NCBI GenBank assembly: GCA_036971475.1
Contig: JBAIZL010000006.1
Span: 95,013,265 to 95,077,264, forward strand
Direction: 5' to 3'
Origin: Prosapia bicincta
Lineage: Eukaryota > Arthropoda > Insecta > Hemiptera > Cercopidae
Length of the DNA stretch: 64,000 bases
The notes below the pieces were generated by a model, which saw nothing but the letters and a program-made list of their open reading frames with translations, ran no database searches and was not told where the DNA came from. Positions 22,767-28,806 of the stretch are shown here, piece after piece. The position numbers and the translations under genes are program-made. Positions within the stretch are counted from its first letter, which is position 1; the number at the start of each line of letters is the position of its first letter.

Positions 22767-24116
22767 GTTAATAAATTACCAATTTTGAGTAATTTTATCC
22801 ACCATTAAGTGCAATAATTTTACCTTGAGTGATGAGGCACCTTTTGGTCTTTGACCATTGTCGAATCACTGATTGTTCTCTGCTGTGGATGCTATGTCCG
22901 TGAAGCCGGTGTTTGTAGAAGTGTTTGTAGAGGTGTAGAGGTGTTTGTAAAAAAATATGTGTTCTTGTGTAACAATGAAAAATTAGGAGAAATACAAACA
23001 CAAGAATAATTTATTGAATTATACAATTCAAAACTTTTCGTTGGTAAACAGTACCAACATCTTCAGGAATACTCAAATATTCAGTATTCCTGAATGTCAA
23101 TCCTCAATCTTCAGTATTCCTGAAGATGTTGGTACTATTTTCCAACAAAAAGCTTTGAATTGTTAATTCAATCAATTATTCTTGTATTTCAATAATTTTG
23201 CATGAATATATAATACACACACACTTAATTTCGTCCATTATACATAGTATTAACATTTATATACATAGGATTAACAAATTATTTTTTCATAACGATTTGA
23301 CTGAATACTTTATTGTTAGATTGTAAAACATGAATATTATAACTGAATATAATAGAAAATAGTGTTTTGTGTTTTAAAGAAACAATCATAGTTAATCCTA
23401 CAAAAGGAGTTGAAACTTTTTTATTAATAAAGATCCTGGTGTGTATTTTTAAATCTAAAGTGTATAATAAAAATATCACATCCTTTAATAATAATGAAGG
23501 ATCAAGTTATCTGTGGCAGCATTGAGGGTTATTTTCAGTTTTACACAGTAAAGTCATTTATAAGAATTACCATAAGTCAACATAAATAGCTTCTTCTCAA
23601 ACAGCTAACATAAGAAAAATAAAAACAATACTTCTCTTTGTCAATAATGTATTATAAATTTGTAAAACTATATTTTTTATTAATAAAACATACAATCATT
23701 ATGGCTGGGAACAAATTATGAAAACATGCCATCAGTAATATCCTGACATAGGGAATCAGCAATCTGTGCAAATAGCTAGCCTCACAATAATAACAAAGAA
23801 AACATGATAAGTCTTGCCCACATATCTGTCATCAGTCAATAGGAGTCAGTCTGTTTGTACTTCGTGCACGTCATTAGCAATAAACATGTTAAAATATTTA
23901 AGATTATTAACAAACAAACAAATAATTTATTTACTCTTGTTTCTAAAATAAATTTTTTAAATTTGTGTGCAGCTTCAAGCATTCTTGAAACAGTATCCAG
24001 AAGAAGGGGCAGGTGCTGCAGGACGTAAGAGTGCTGTAGAGAATATTAAATTGAACATAAAGTGGAATGAACAAAATTATCCTTCTCTTACGGAATTTTT
24101 GAACAGTATTTCATGA
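1574..24116 (+). CDS. M1 zinc aminopeptidase, glutamyl aminopeptidase (ENPEP)-like, 3' part
   Basis: Eleven exons (1574-1708, 1907-2205, 2297-2382, 5389-5513, 8435-8638, 11319-11398, 13575-13723, 14790-14919, 16501-16614, 20470-20578, 23973-24116) total 1575 nt and join in frame to 524 residues plus TGA. Every junction is GT-AG. The product is the C-terminal half of an M1 aminopeptidase, which removes single residues from peptide N-termini. Visible marks are the FDSISYSKG segment, whose Tyr stabilises the transition state in this family, then MDTWTKQMGYPV, and the YRVNY strand that opens the ERAP1-like C-terminal domain. Wording such as SKGSSVIRMLE and the NDRSFGR and YPEEGAG segments resembles glutamyl aminopeptidase more than other members. 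The protein ends NSIS without a hydrophobic tail, so a GPI anchor, common in lepidopteran midgut APNs, is not indicated. An N-terminal membrane anchor is likelier. The GAMEN and HEXXH exons lie upstream of the window. No frameshift or internal stop is seen. Confidence 0.93.
1725..1880. repeat. Dispersed repeat R1, copy a
   Basis: Carries the string CAATTGTTAATAAAATA followed by a TTGATGTTGATAG-like segment. The same order of segments recurs near 7.6, 14.45 and 35.4 kb. No coding content was seen. The family is unknown to me. Confidence 0.5.
1907..2205 (+). CDS. Aminopeptidase exon (end of catalytic domain)
   Basis: Continues SYSK into GSSVIRMLESFMGEENF, a strongly conserved M1 segment, and carries MDTWTKQMGYPV. 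It ends two bases into a Gly codon that the next exon completes. Confidence 0.92.
2297..2382 (+). CDS. Aminopeptidase exon (YKWDVPISY)
   Basis: Completes the split Gly and reads YKWDVPISYITS, the beta-domain start seen in M1 enzymes. It ends one base into the next codon before GTGATT. The phases on both sides agree with the neighbours. Confidence 0.88.
2597..2805. mobile_element. PLE-like foldback element with hammerhead motif
   Basis: Two arms of about 90 bp, each carrying the segment CCTTATGTACAT or its complement, face each other around a short centre near 2690-2710. The right arm holds an intact hammerhead core (2709-2751). The left arm keeps the same shape but has core changes. Hammerheads in inverted pairs are known from the terminal repeats of Penelope-like elements, so I assign it there by inference. 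No protein remains. Confidence 0.65.
2709..2751 (+). ncRNA. Hammerhead ribozyme motif, family A
   Basis: Stem I ACCU (2709-2712) pairs with AGGU (2748-2751). CUGAAGA (2713-2719) is followed by stem II GAUUAC-UUU-GUAGUC (2721-2735), then GAAA (2736-2739). Stem III is the self-complementary AUGUACAU (2739-2746), with the cleavage base A at 2747. All conserved core positions are present. Self-cleavage is inferred, not shown. Confidence 0.7.
3163..3232. repeat. Fragment of the foldback family seen at 40.6 kb
   Basis: Shares TTGTTGATTCCATCTTC, GTGAGCTACTAGTAATCA and AAAAGTGTTTAGTGA with the foldback at 40575-40835 and, in part, with 25.09 kb. It is a terminal scrap without the hammerhead-like centre. 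Confidence 0.5.
3561..3603 (-). ncRNA. Hammerhead ribozyme motif, family A
   Basis: On the - strand: ACCU, CUGAAGA, stem II GAUUGC-UGG-GUAAUC, GAAA, palindromic AUGUACAU, A, AGGU. The core is complete. Compared with 2709-2751, both stem II strands differ, yet all six pairs remain possible (with one G-U wobble). Confidence 0.7.
3641..3683 (+). ncRNA. Hammerhead-like motif, family A, core change
   Basis: The opposite arm of the same foldback: ACCU, UUGAUGA, stem II GAUUGC-UGG-GUAAUC, GAAA, AUGUACAU, A, AGGU. Stems are intact but C3 of the core is U while G8 stays G, so the C3-G8 pair is weakened to a wobble. Confidence 0.5.
4375..4560 (-). pseudogene. mariner (SETMAR-type) transposase N-terminal fragment
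   Basis: Translation of the - strand gives IKSAADREIRSLIHFPNLKS, then SDIYREICEV, a stop, and after it GENIMND and MVKKWY. This matches the N-terminal helix-turn-helix of mariner/SETMAR-type transposases (the ADREIRS..IH..L and EVYG..IMSD.MV.KW pattern). There are two in-frame stops and nothing of the catalytic domain nearby, so it is a dead fragment inside an aminopeptidase intron. Confidence 0.6.
4903..4950 (+). other. Decayed hammerhead-like hairpin
   Basis: CCUGAUGAU is followed by GGCAACA-AACU-UGUUGCU, a seven-pair hairpin, but the next bases are GUUA instead of GAAA. It may be a dead PLE terminus, and chance is possible. Confidence 0.3.
5389..5513 (+). CDS. Aminopeptidase exon (YRVNY)
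   Basis: Reads VTLDLGNALWVKLN then YYRVNYSETDW, the hallmark start of the ERAP1-like C-terminal domain. The acceptor follows a T-rich tract and the donor is GTAAAG. Confidence 0.92.
5514..6114. other. Intron sequence, nothing recognised
   Basis: AT-rich intron between the YRVNY exon and the piggyBac-type MITE. No reading frame or repeat with definable ends was found. Confidence 0.5.
6119..6637. mobile_element. piggyBac-type MITE with TTAA duplication
   Basis: The 519-bp element is flanked by TTAA at 6115-6118 and 6638-6641. The left end starts CCCTTTGATTATCA and the right end is the complement of CCCTTTGATTAGCA. TTAA target duplication and CCC..GGG ends are the piggyBac signature. No transposase is present, and the 60-codon open frame inside is low-complexity AT-rich sequence. 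A related left end occurs at 13934. Confidence 0.75.
7570..7755. repeat. Dispersed repeat R1, copy b
   Basis: Again has CAATTGTTAATAAAATA after a TATATATCTTGTACAAA-like lead and a GGATGACAGTT segment, in the order seen at 1.73-1.88 kb and 35.4 kb. Confidence 0.5.
8435..8638 (+). CDS. Aminopeptidase exon (DRANLLDDAFSLA)
   Basis: 68 codons, phase 0 at both ends. SDRANLLDDAFSLAEAG and IALNLTKYLENE match the first helices of the M1 C-terminal domain. Confidence 0.92.
8900..9450. other. Relatively GC-rich, C/T-biased island in an intron
   Basis: This stretch is visibly richer in G and C than the surrounding intron and is pyrimidine-biased on the + strand. I find no long open frame, no transposon ends and no duplicate of it in the window. 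It may be a fragment of an unknown transposon or an ancient insertion. Confidence 0.35.
10044..10934 (+). mobile_element. Degraded pogo/Tigger transposon
   Basis: Ends are CAGTAGAACCTCTGTAATCC on the left and the complement of CAATAGAACTCCTCTAACTC on the right, with TA outside the right end. Within it (10190-10290, + strand) the frame reads FGIPRTTVNDIKKNGNKTEE, a CENP-B/pogo-type helix-turn-helix. Stops and missing catalytic parts make it non-autonomous. Confidence 0.65.
11319..11398 (+). CDS. Aminopeptidase short exon
   Basis: 26 codons plus two bases, in the helical C-terminal domain (LYVQGIVAPHINDTTWD). Acceptor TTTTTTCAG and donor GTAAGT are both strong. Too short to recognise alone, but the frame joins exactly. 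Confidence 0.85.
11964..12069 (+). pseudogene. PLE GIY-YIG domain C-terminal remnant
   Basis: The + strand reads PDCNPLEWR, stop, WELTYQWYTKSREPPNLNIR, nearly the same as the end of the PLE open frame at 21586-22077. It is followed near 12370-12420 by TAAGTCTGACAGTCTCCTA, part of that element's terminal repeat. It is therefore a truncated member of the same PLE family. Confidence 0.7.
12430..13560. other. Intron sequence, C/T-rich middle, nothing recognised
   Basis: No supported gene or transposon ends. The part from about 12940 to 13360 is pyrimidine-rich on the + strand. The 74-codon open frame there has no recognisable motif. Confidence 0.4.
13575..13723 (+). CDS. Aminopeptidase exon (C-terminal helical domain)
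   Basis: Reads TLAVQLLSLGCSVGLPACRN through AELKGIVYTY. It starts by completing a Lys codon and ends one base into Gly before GTGAGA. Confidence 0.9.
13934..14400. mobile_element. Relative of the 6.1-kb piggyBac MITE, truncated
   Basis: After TTAA at 13930-13933 it starts CCCTTTGATTAGCAATATG and then follows the interior of 6119-6637 (TCCTGGGAGCAA, CATTGTAAAATA, and a CAAACTT-GAA-CGATCTGTAAA type segment). The right terminal repeat is not found. Confidence 0.6.
14425..14560. repeat. Dispersed repeat R1, copy c
   Basis: Has TTGATGTTAATAGAGTTTTTTTC and CACAAAAGGGGCAAGGTATGC, matching the 3' part of the copy at 35.55-35.66 kb. Confidence 0.5.
14790..14919 (+). CDS. Aminopeptidase exon (EWMVLWDRYVSE)
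   Basis: Reads GMKECGETEWMVLWDRYV and KLKLRNALSAIQNP, typical M1 ARM-type helices. Donor GTAAGC. Confidence 0.92.
15175..15327 (-). pseudogene. mariner-type transposase HTH fragment
   Basis: The - strand reads GNPPVEVHYEVKTTNSDRAM, NHTSVYKWCCEFKNC and SVHDDQRSER. This fits the mariner/SETMAR pattern GK...E....A.GD.AM..SSVYKW...FK.GR.S..DD.RSGRP. No catalytic domain is attached. It lies in an intron of the aminopeptidase. Confidence 0.6.
16501..16614 (+). CDS. Aminopeptidase exon (DYFSVLASVSNNPIG)
   Basis: Completes a Lys codon, then LIYLAKNEEYVRSQDYF and VWDWIR. It ends two bases into Arg, which the next exon completes. Confidence 0.92.
17009..17660. mobile_element. pogo-type MITE with internal tandem duplication
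   Basis: Left end CAATAAAACCTCTCATATCC and right end the complement of CAATAAAACCTCTTGTATCC, with TA after the right end. The interior has a 181-bp direct duplication (17234-17414 and 17415-17596). No transposase is present. Confidence 0.65.
17234..17596. repeat. 181-bp tandem repeat, two copies
   Basis: Unit 1 starts TAATACTGTACTTTAAATAC at 17234 and unit 2 at 17415. Both end CCTGGAAAGCTTCGCTA. They differ by a few substitutions and small indels, so the duplication inside the MITE is fairly recent. Confidence 0.8.
18455..19502 (-). mobile_element. Tigger/pogo DNA transposon, degraded
   Basis: Left end CAGTCCAATCCCGGTAATCC and right end the complement of CAGACCAATCATAGTAATCC, each next to TA. 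The interior encodes broken Tigger/jerky-type transposase on the - strand. At 1048 bp it is shorter than a full Tigger, so much of the gene is missing. Confidence 0.75.
18612..19093 (-). pseudogene. Tigger/jerky-like transposase remnant
   Basis: Two overlapping frames, 18809-19093 then 18612-18833, make one transposase interrupted by a frameshift. The second reads QVYSADESGLFWKALTKKTL and CAPGRKMSKDRL, the first-Asp region of the DDE_1 domain (the D in SADESG). The first contains an EYGLVKIALYIWFLQEQ segment of the CENP-B-type half. Later catalytic acids are not present. Confidence 0.75.
20215..20272. mobile_element. Scrap of a second Tigger-type terminus
   Basis: TTAGTAGGAGTTTCGTATTA and ATTACCAGATCGGACTATAA parallel the right end of the Tigger element at 19.45-19.50 kb. 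The rest of this copy is not recognisable. Confidence 0.35.
20470..20578 (+). CDS. Aminopeptidase exon (ENWDYLVGRFTLND)
   Basis: Continues WDWIR into ENWDYLVGRFTLNDRSFGR, closely matching the wording of glutamyl aminopeptidases. Phase 0 at the 3' end, donor GTTTGT. Confidence 0.92.
20668..20785. mobile_element. Foldback scrap with hammerhead-like centre
   Basis: AAAGAACTTAGTCAAAAT and its complement flank a segment GAUGAUGUUGG-UACUGUUAG-CCAACGAAAAGCUUU. Stem II, GAAA and the AAGCUU palindrome resemble the motif at 23.03 kb, but core C3 is A and stem I is lost. Confidence 0.45.
20766..20833. repeat. (TA)n microsatellite
   Basis: About 65 bp of nearly pure TA beside the foldback. A shorter run lies at 20616-20640. 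Confidence 0.9.
20880..21168. mobile_element. PLE-like foldback with GAAACGUC segment
   Basis: Arms of about 95 bp share TGCATAAAATC, GTTCC and CTTCAACTGTTGTTGGGTTC in inverted order. On the right arm GCGAAACGUCGGAAC and on the left arm (- strand) GCGAAACGUUGGAAC carry the GAAA plus short palindrome typical of PLE hammerheads. Upstream core bases are altered (CUGGAUGAG, CUAAAUAAG), so cleavage activity is doubtful. Confidence 0.5.
21333..21365 (-). ncRNA. Hammerhead-like motif, family B (U3-A8)
   Basis: On the - strand UUGACAA, A, stem II GACCAC-UGU-GUGGUU, GAAA, then AUAUAU palindrome and C. It sits downstream of the PLE frame, in the same sense, where PLE hammerheads are expected. Stem I pairing is poor. 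Confidence 0.45.
21586..22077 (-). pseudogene. PLE GIY-YIG endonuclease domain
   Basis: 163 codons reading NILVHPKLPDPD, then a Cys-rich CNRPRCKKCPIH, NCTSKNVIYQLQCKLC, AQYIGLTTDGLNIRMNRHR and ELSYQWYTKSRESPNLNIR. This is the PLE linker with its Cys motif followed by the GIY-YIG nuclease, which nicks target DNA for retrotransposition. The preceding sequence (22078-22260, - strand) keeps fragments of the reverse transcriptase thumb such as YHPGLQKLNKILRDGF but needs a frameshift to join. An orphan 3' part, not a cellular gene. Confidence 0.82.
22580..22612 (+). ncRNA. Hammerhead-like motif, family B, inverted repeat copy
   Basis: Same motif as 21333-21365 in the inverted terminal repeat: UUGACAA, A, GACCAC-UGU-GUGGUU, GAAAUAUAUC. 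Confidence 0.45.
22723..22763. repeat. (TA)n microsatellite
   Basis: About 40 bp of TA at the end of the PLE. TA runs also border the element near 22278-22300, suggesting insertion into or beside TA tracts. Confidence 0.9.
23026..23070 (-). ncRNA. Hammerhead ribozyme motif, family C
   Basis: On the - strand: stem I AUUC pairs with GAAU. CUGAAGA and U precede stem II GUUGGUA, loop, UACCAAC (seven perfect pairs), then GAAA. Stem III is AAGUUU with U as the cleavage base. Core complete. Confidence 0.65.
23116..23160 (+). ncRNA. Hammerhead motif, family C, inactivated
   Basis: The opposite arm: AUUC, CUGAAGA, U, GUUGG-UACUAUUUU-CCAAC, then AAAA instead of GAAA, AGCUUU, GAAU. Loss of the essential G12 of the GAAA segment should stop cleavage. 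Confidence 0.5.
23190..23972. other. Last aminopeptidase intron, 3' part
   Basis: AT-rich intron with no recognised element. It ends at the acceptor TGTGCAG before the last exon. Confidence 0.5.
23973..24116 (+). CDS. Aminopeptidase last exon
   Basis: Reads LQAFLKQYPEEGAGAAGRK and ends FLNSIS with TGA at 24114-24116. No hydrophobic C-terminal stretch follows, so the protein does not end in a GPI signal. Confidence 0.93.
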   Translation, partial: LQAFLKQYPEEGAGAAGRKSAVENIKLNIKWNEQNYPSLTEFLNSIS

Positions 24117-24171
24117 AGTATTATCATTAACTACAACTTCTGTATTGGTTTTCTAATGTAATTTTTAACAT

Positions 24172-24194
24172 AATAAATTTATTTTCCAAATAAA
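24172..24194 (+). terminator. Aminopeptidase polyadenylation signals
   Basis: Two AATAAA hexamers (24172-24177 and 24189-24194) lie 55-80 bp after the stop codon, the usual distance for cleavage and polyadenylation. Confidence 0.7.
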
Positions 24195-24414
24195 TACATA
24201 TATTTATAATATTTCATTGTTGTGTACATTTTTAATTAAGCCATTTCTGCCTTTGGAGGAAAGATATATGTCGTGACATTAATCTATATCATATATATGT
24301 CAGTTTTCCTTCATGATTTTTGTTGTTGTTTGTTTTGCTTCAAGAAAATTTATTTCTCTAAAACACTTGTAAATATTTTACAACTTGCCTATAGTAATAC
24401 CTACTTATATTTGT

Positions 24415-24456
24415 TGAGGACGGCCGTTTCGGGAGATGTGTCCTATTGTCAACTCT
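24415..24456 (-). ncRNA. Hammerhead-like motif, family D (U3-A8)
   Basis: On the - strand: GAG, UUGACAA, U, AGGA-CACAUC-UCCC (one mismatch), GAAA, palindrome ACGGCCGU, C, CUC. C3 and G8 of the usual core are replaced together by U3 and A8. Confidence 0.5.
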
Positions 24457-25009
24457 GATTGCAACTGATCTCAAGGTTTTTGTAGGTTAGGATGGGGGTG
24501 GGATATTATGGTGGAGGTGTGAGTGTACTTTGTTAGCATTAGGAGTTATGATGTCAAAGAGTGTGTTTGAGTTATAATGTAACTGTAATAAATTGGGTGT
24601 TGCGTGTCTGTGTAGGTTATATATGTCGTATTGTTTGGTTGTGTAACGTTGGGTATTTCTGTTTTTTTTTATGAAGAATTTGTAGGTAGGATATATGTCT
24701 ATATAGTCATGTTTTGTAGACTTGAGATGTTCGGCAAAGTTTGATTAGTAATTATTGTTTGTTAATGCATTTATATGTTTTTGGTAATTCTTACAAATTC
24801 TTCATAAACATTATAGAAATGACCAACATTACACAACCGAACAGTATAAAATATACAAACATTTCGAACTACACCTTACACACATACTCAACACCCAATT
24901 ACATTATAACTCAGACACCTTTCGACATTATAAATCACAATGCTCACAAAGTACACCCACACCCCCACCCCCACCCTAACCTATGAAAACCTTGAGATCA
25001 GTTATGGTC

Positions 25010-25051
25010 TGAGTTGACAATGGGACACATCTCCCAAAATGGTCGTCCTCA
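25010..25051 (+). ncRNA. Hammerhead-like motif, family D, partly decayed
   Basis: UGAG, UUGACAA, U, GGGA-CACAUC-UCCC (four perfect pairs), AAAA in place of GAAA, AUGGUCGU, C, CUCA. Stem I UGAG/CUCA pairs fully. Confidence 0.45.
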
Positions 25052-25134
25052 ACAAATATAAGTAAGTGCTACTATAGGAAGGTGTAAAATATTTAAAAGT
25101 GTTTTAATGGAAACTAGTAGCTCACATAAAAAAA

Positions 25135-25775
25135 AGTTTATTTGTTTGATGTGTCATGTACCAGACTAAATGTCTGTGATGTCTATGAATTATTCATCAC
25201 TTTTCAAAACCTGTAGCATAAATAAGGATATATAAATAAGTTGTTCTTGTATCGAACAATCTAGACATGATAGATAGACCCGTCTTAGTTGGTTCTTGGT
25301 TTTGGTCAATAGCTTATGTTTCTTGTGTGTTGTACTGTGTGGTTTCCAATATGGAAAATCTGCCGTAATCCGTGGTTGACCGTCAGTAGTTAATAAGAGT
25401 GAGGTTAGTAACATTTACAGTTTTAACTTTAAAAACTACTTGGTGTAGATATTTTTTGTAAATAGAGTATTTTTGTGTGTATCCGAAGTAATTAATAATA
25501 GTGGGAGCCGAGAATCTAACGCAAACTTCAAACCGTAACTAACTTATAATTTGTTTTTACTAGTAACTATTCAAAATAATAATTAATTAACAAATAATAA
25601 ATTGACTACTTTATAAAATAATGATTAAAATTGCACTCACATATAATATTTAGTGTGTTATAAGTAAGAATATTTTTGTGCGTAAATAAAACTCAATTGA
25701 CACGAGGAATTAATTCTTGAGTGTTAGATCACTCATATAGCTGACATACTAATAGGCAGTGTGTTAACGTTATTA
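25135..25775. mobile_element. piggyBac-like MITE family R3, 5' truncated
   Basis: It shares with 45786-46300 the run of segments GATGTGTCA, CTAAATGTCTGTG, TAATAGTGGGAGCC, GCAAACTTCAAACC, TTATAATTTGTTTTTAC and CGAGGAATTAATTCTT. The right end reads CAGTGTGTTAA, so TTAA borders it. The left end abuts the family D foldback. Confidence 0.5.
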
Positions 25776-26735
25776 GTAAAAATAATAAATTTAACACGTG
25801 CATATAAATTGTATTATTACTCTTTCTATTCCACTACACTAATACCCACATATATGTAAAGAAGGATTATGGAAAATGACCAAATCAGTCAGCGAGTCCC
25901 CTTATGATATGAAACAAATGTTGTCCAGAAGAATAACAACCTTGTCTGTTTTTTAACACGATAACGTCCTACCTAATTTCAGAAACTCATCATTAAATCC
26001 AGCCATTATCCATATTCTTATCCCCAGCCAATGTGTAGCATTCAGGAACTGCAAATCCTCAGAGAGTGCCAAACCTCCTCATTTCCTGACTGTCTGGAAT
26101 TGATTGTATATAAGCTTTTATTTTATTCACTTAATCACCCTTCAAGCCCACGATATGATAGTTGTGGTCATATTTGGTTATAATAAAAAAGGTCATTTTT
26201 AAAAATTAAGTAAATATTTACTTTTCATTGCTTTTTGTATTTGTAACTTTCAACAATTAATATTTGTATAATGTTTAAAAACATAATCGTAATTTTTTTC
26301 AAATATATTTGTATTATAAAACAGTGATGAAACAAAACTTATTTTAACTAAACATTGCTTTATGTTTAGTCATGTTTATGTATGGGGTATTATCATTCTT
26401 CCACCCAATTCTTATTTCTCAGCAAAACAGCCTACACCTTTCATTAAATGAATTTAATTTGGAAAATGGAGTCAATAATAAGTATTGATTATTTACATCT
26501 TCTGTTCTCAAGACTCCCGCAAGTAATAAGTTGTTTCACTAGATGTTCAACGTGCGTTAGAAAACTTTGAAAATATATTGTAAAATTTGTAATATACTAT
26601 AACTTAGCCCTTCTGTTTAAAATAAACACAGAAATACTGAAGTACTTCCTTAAATATAGGCCTAATTTTCATAGCCTAGACATCAGCAGACATAATTATT
26701 TGCAATACCATTTATGCCTGAAAATGATATAAATG
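25776..26735. other. Intergenic, nothing recognised
   Basis: AT-rich spacer between the aminopeptidase and the P4HA locus. No open frame with a recognisable motif. The 25.9-26.1 kb part is somewhat less AT-rich but shows no convincing exon. Confidence 0.4.
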
Positions 26736-27537
26736 CAGTGTTTCAAAAAGAATGCCAGGATTTTGAACGTGCGATACTGAAAGACTGTTAAGGATAGCTA
26801 AATGATTTAAGATCAATCTGAAGTTGAAAAGTCAGTTTTGCTACCGTGTTTCCCAGTTTCATGCTCAACGAGGTTGATGACATTTCCAACATTTATAAAA
26901 GAGTGCTGTTCTCAGACGAAGCTGCACTCCACAACTACGTATAACATGTATGCTATTCGTCAAAAGTAAACATCTGGCGTTGGGTAATGTATGATCGTAA
27001 TAATTAATTTCATTTTTGAAAAAAAATCATTGCTTTACATAATTTTGCTAAGCTAGAACAATTTTTGTTTCCTCAAATCTAAGACATTGAATAAGCTGAA
27101 ACGAGTCATTTTAATGCAAGATAGTGAGATAGTGACTTGCCTCGGAAAACAACAGATTTCCAGGGGTGCAGGGGTGTGTCTATCCTATTATCTGGCCCCC
27201 CCAAGAGTCCTGATTTTGACCCCTTTGAACTTTTTTTATGGGGTTACATAAAAAACATTATGTATCCTCAAAACATTCTCGATTTGAGACATCTGTTTCA
27301 GCAAATTTTAACAGCAATCACATCTTTAACACCAGAGATGTTACAAATCACATGGCAAGAAATTGAATACCGCTTTAATTTAGACAAATTAAAATATCGT
27401 CCTCACATTGAAACATATTAAGTATGAGAATAAACTTTTTCCTTTTCTTTTCAATTTGATGTTTATATTGTTTAGTTAACTTGAACAGTCTTTCAGTAAC
27501 GTTCGCTCAAAAACCCAGCAAATTTTTTGACACACTG
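26736..27537 (+). mobile_element. mariner-superfamily transposon, internally deleted
   Basis: Inverted ends of about 55 bp: left CAGTGTTTCAAAAAGAATGC through ACTGAAAGACTGTT, and right the complement of CAGTGTGTCAAAAAATTTGC through ACTGAAAGACTGTT. Transposase scraps on the + strand include VLFSDEAALHN near 26910 and a C-terminal frame at 27167-27421. Confidence 0.75.
27167..27421 (+). pseudogene. DDE transposase C-terminal fragment
   Basis: Reads GPPKSPDFDPFELFLWGYIK followed by MLQITWQEIEYRF and a TAA. The PPxSPDxxPxxxFLWG motif contains the second catalytic Asp of Tc1/mariner-like DDE transposases of the type common in insects. The N-terminal and central parts are deleted or broken. Confidence 0.75.
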
Positions 27538-27572
27538 TGTACCTTATGTGGAAAAACTCAGTGGTTCTAAAA

Positions 27573-27839
27573 CAGGAACGTAGCAAAGATGATTATTGGA
27601 GGGGGGGCATGACCTGGGGGAGTCAAAGGGTTGGAACCTCTTGGGGAAATATTGAATATTTTTATCTCTAGAAATCATAATTAATGCTAATTTGGCACTT
27701 AAATTACACATTTGTTGGGTCATTGGGAACTTGTTAAGTTAAAAAACTAGACCTGTTTTATAAGTTAATATTTTTTGATGAAATTAATTGCTTTGCATAG
27801 GCATGATACCCCCTGTGACCCCCTCTGGCTATGCCACTG
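27573..27839. mobile_element. hAT-type MITE with 8-bp target duplication
   Basis: Ends are CAGGAACGTAGC and the complement of CAGTGGCATAGC. The 8-bp sequence TTCTAAAA flanks both sides (27565-27572 and 27840-27847). The paralogous copy at 56171-56178 has a single TTCTAAAA and no insert, which is an empty site. An 8-bp duplication and CAG..CTG ends fit hAT. Confidence 0.85.
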
Positions 27840-28806
27840 TTCTAAAATATAGCTACAAAGTATCTGGTTAGGACAGATTTAGTTGAATAAAAATTAGTCT
27901 GCTATGAAGCTAACTTGTTGGAGTGGCCTCCATTTTGGTTCAGTATATGTTTCTGCGTAAAATGAGGTGTCATGTTGCTCGAAACAAGGACTCGATATTT
28001 AACCTTGTGTGCTATTTACATTGTGCATTAGTAAAAATTATTCCTTAAAAACTTTAGTGAACAAAATTAAAAGTATTCATATTTTAATTCTTGTTCTTTA
28101 AAGAAATATTTTTGTAGGTTCTATTTCCCATTTTTAATTAAAAAAAATAAGAAAACTTTAATTCTTTAAAAAATTTTAAATGATTACGTACAGATTTTTG
28201 AAATATATATTTCTTGGTTATTGTATGAAATTATTTCTTGATTTTTCTTATAAATTCAGCACTATTACGTACTATTTATATCCCAGTCAATAATTCATTA
28301 TTTCAATGCTATGAAGAGATAAATCAACTTAGTCAGAAGATAATTCTATTGATTTATTAGATTTGATAAGATTTTTATCTAGTACTAAATAATAGCTGCA
28401 CATTTTCGGAATTATGTTGACTTTCTCTGTATTACAAATGTAAGTAGTTAGTTAACTTGAACAATATTACTAGAGAAAATAATTCTAATTTTGTTTTTAG
28501 GTTAAGGTTTTATTGATTTGATTACTTAGGTTAATTAACACATTTTTAAGACAACACATAAAGTTAATGTTTTAATTGTTGTTGGAACTATATTTAGTTA
28601 CTTTCTCTAAACTTCATCACTACAGAAGTAAAGTATTTCAAAGTTAAAGCATTTGAAGTATCACATTGTTTCTAAAGGATACTAGTGATTGTATATCTTA
28701 TTACCAGAGTATAGTTACATTTTTATAAGTGTTAAAATGCAAATGTTTGAAGTGTTTAATTTGTTATAAGAGTGCATTAATTGCAAAACTTCAATTAATT
28801 ATAATA

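Larger units (their letters stand above)
22995..23190. mobile_element. PLE-like foldback, family C
   Basis: Inverted arms CAAGAATAATT / ATTATTCTTG and ACAATTCAAA / TTTGAATTGT surround two hammerhead-type motifs facing opposite ways around a centre at 23070-23115. No protein-coding part. Confidence 0.6.
24345..25120. mobile_element. Large PLE-like foldback, family D
   Basis: Left arm 24345-24700 and right arm 24790-25120 are inverted copies (AGTAAGTGCTACTATAGG, ACCTTGAGATCAGTT, TAACCTA and CAACACCCAATTA segments). Each arm carries a hammerhead-like motif. The 81-codon open frame between them is part of the arm and has no domain. It lies 230 bp after the aminopeptidase stop. Confidence 0.65.

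Noticed and set aside
24741..24986. 81-codon frame with a His-Pro run
   Set aside because: It is part of the right arm of the family D foldback, has no domain, and its His-Pro run is a short CCCACA repeat.
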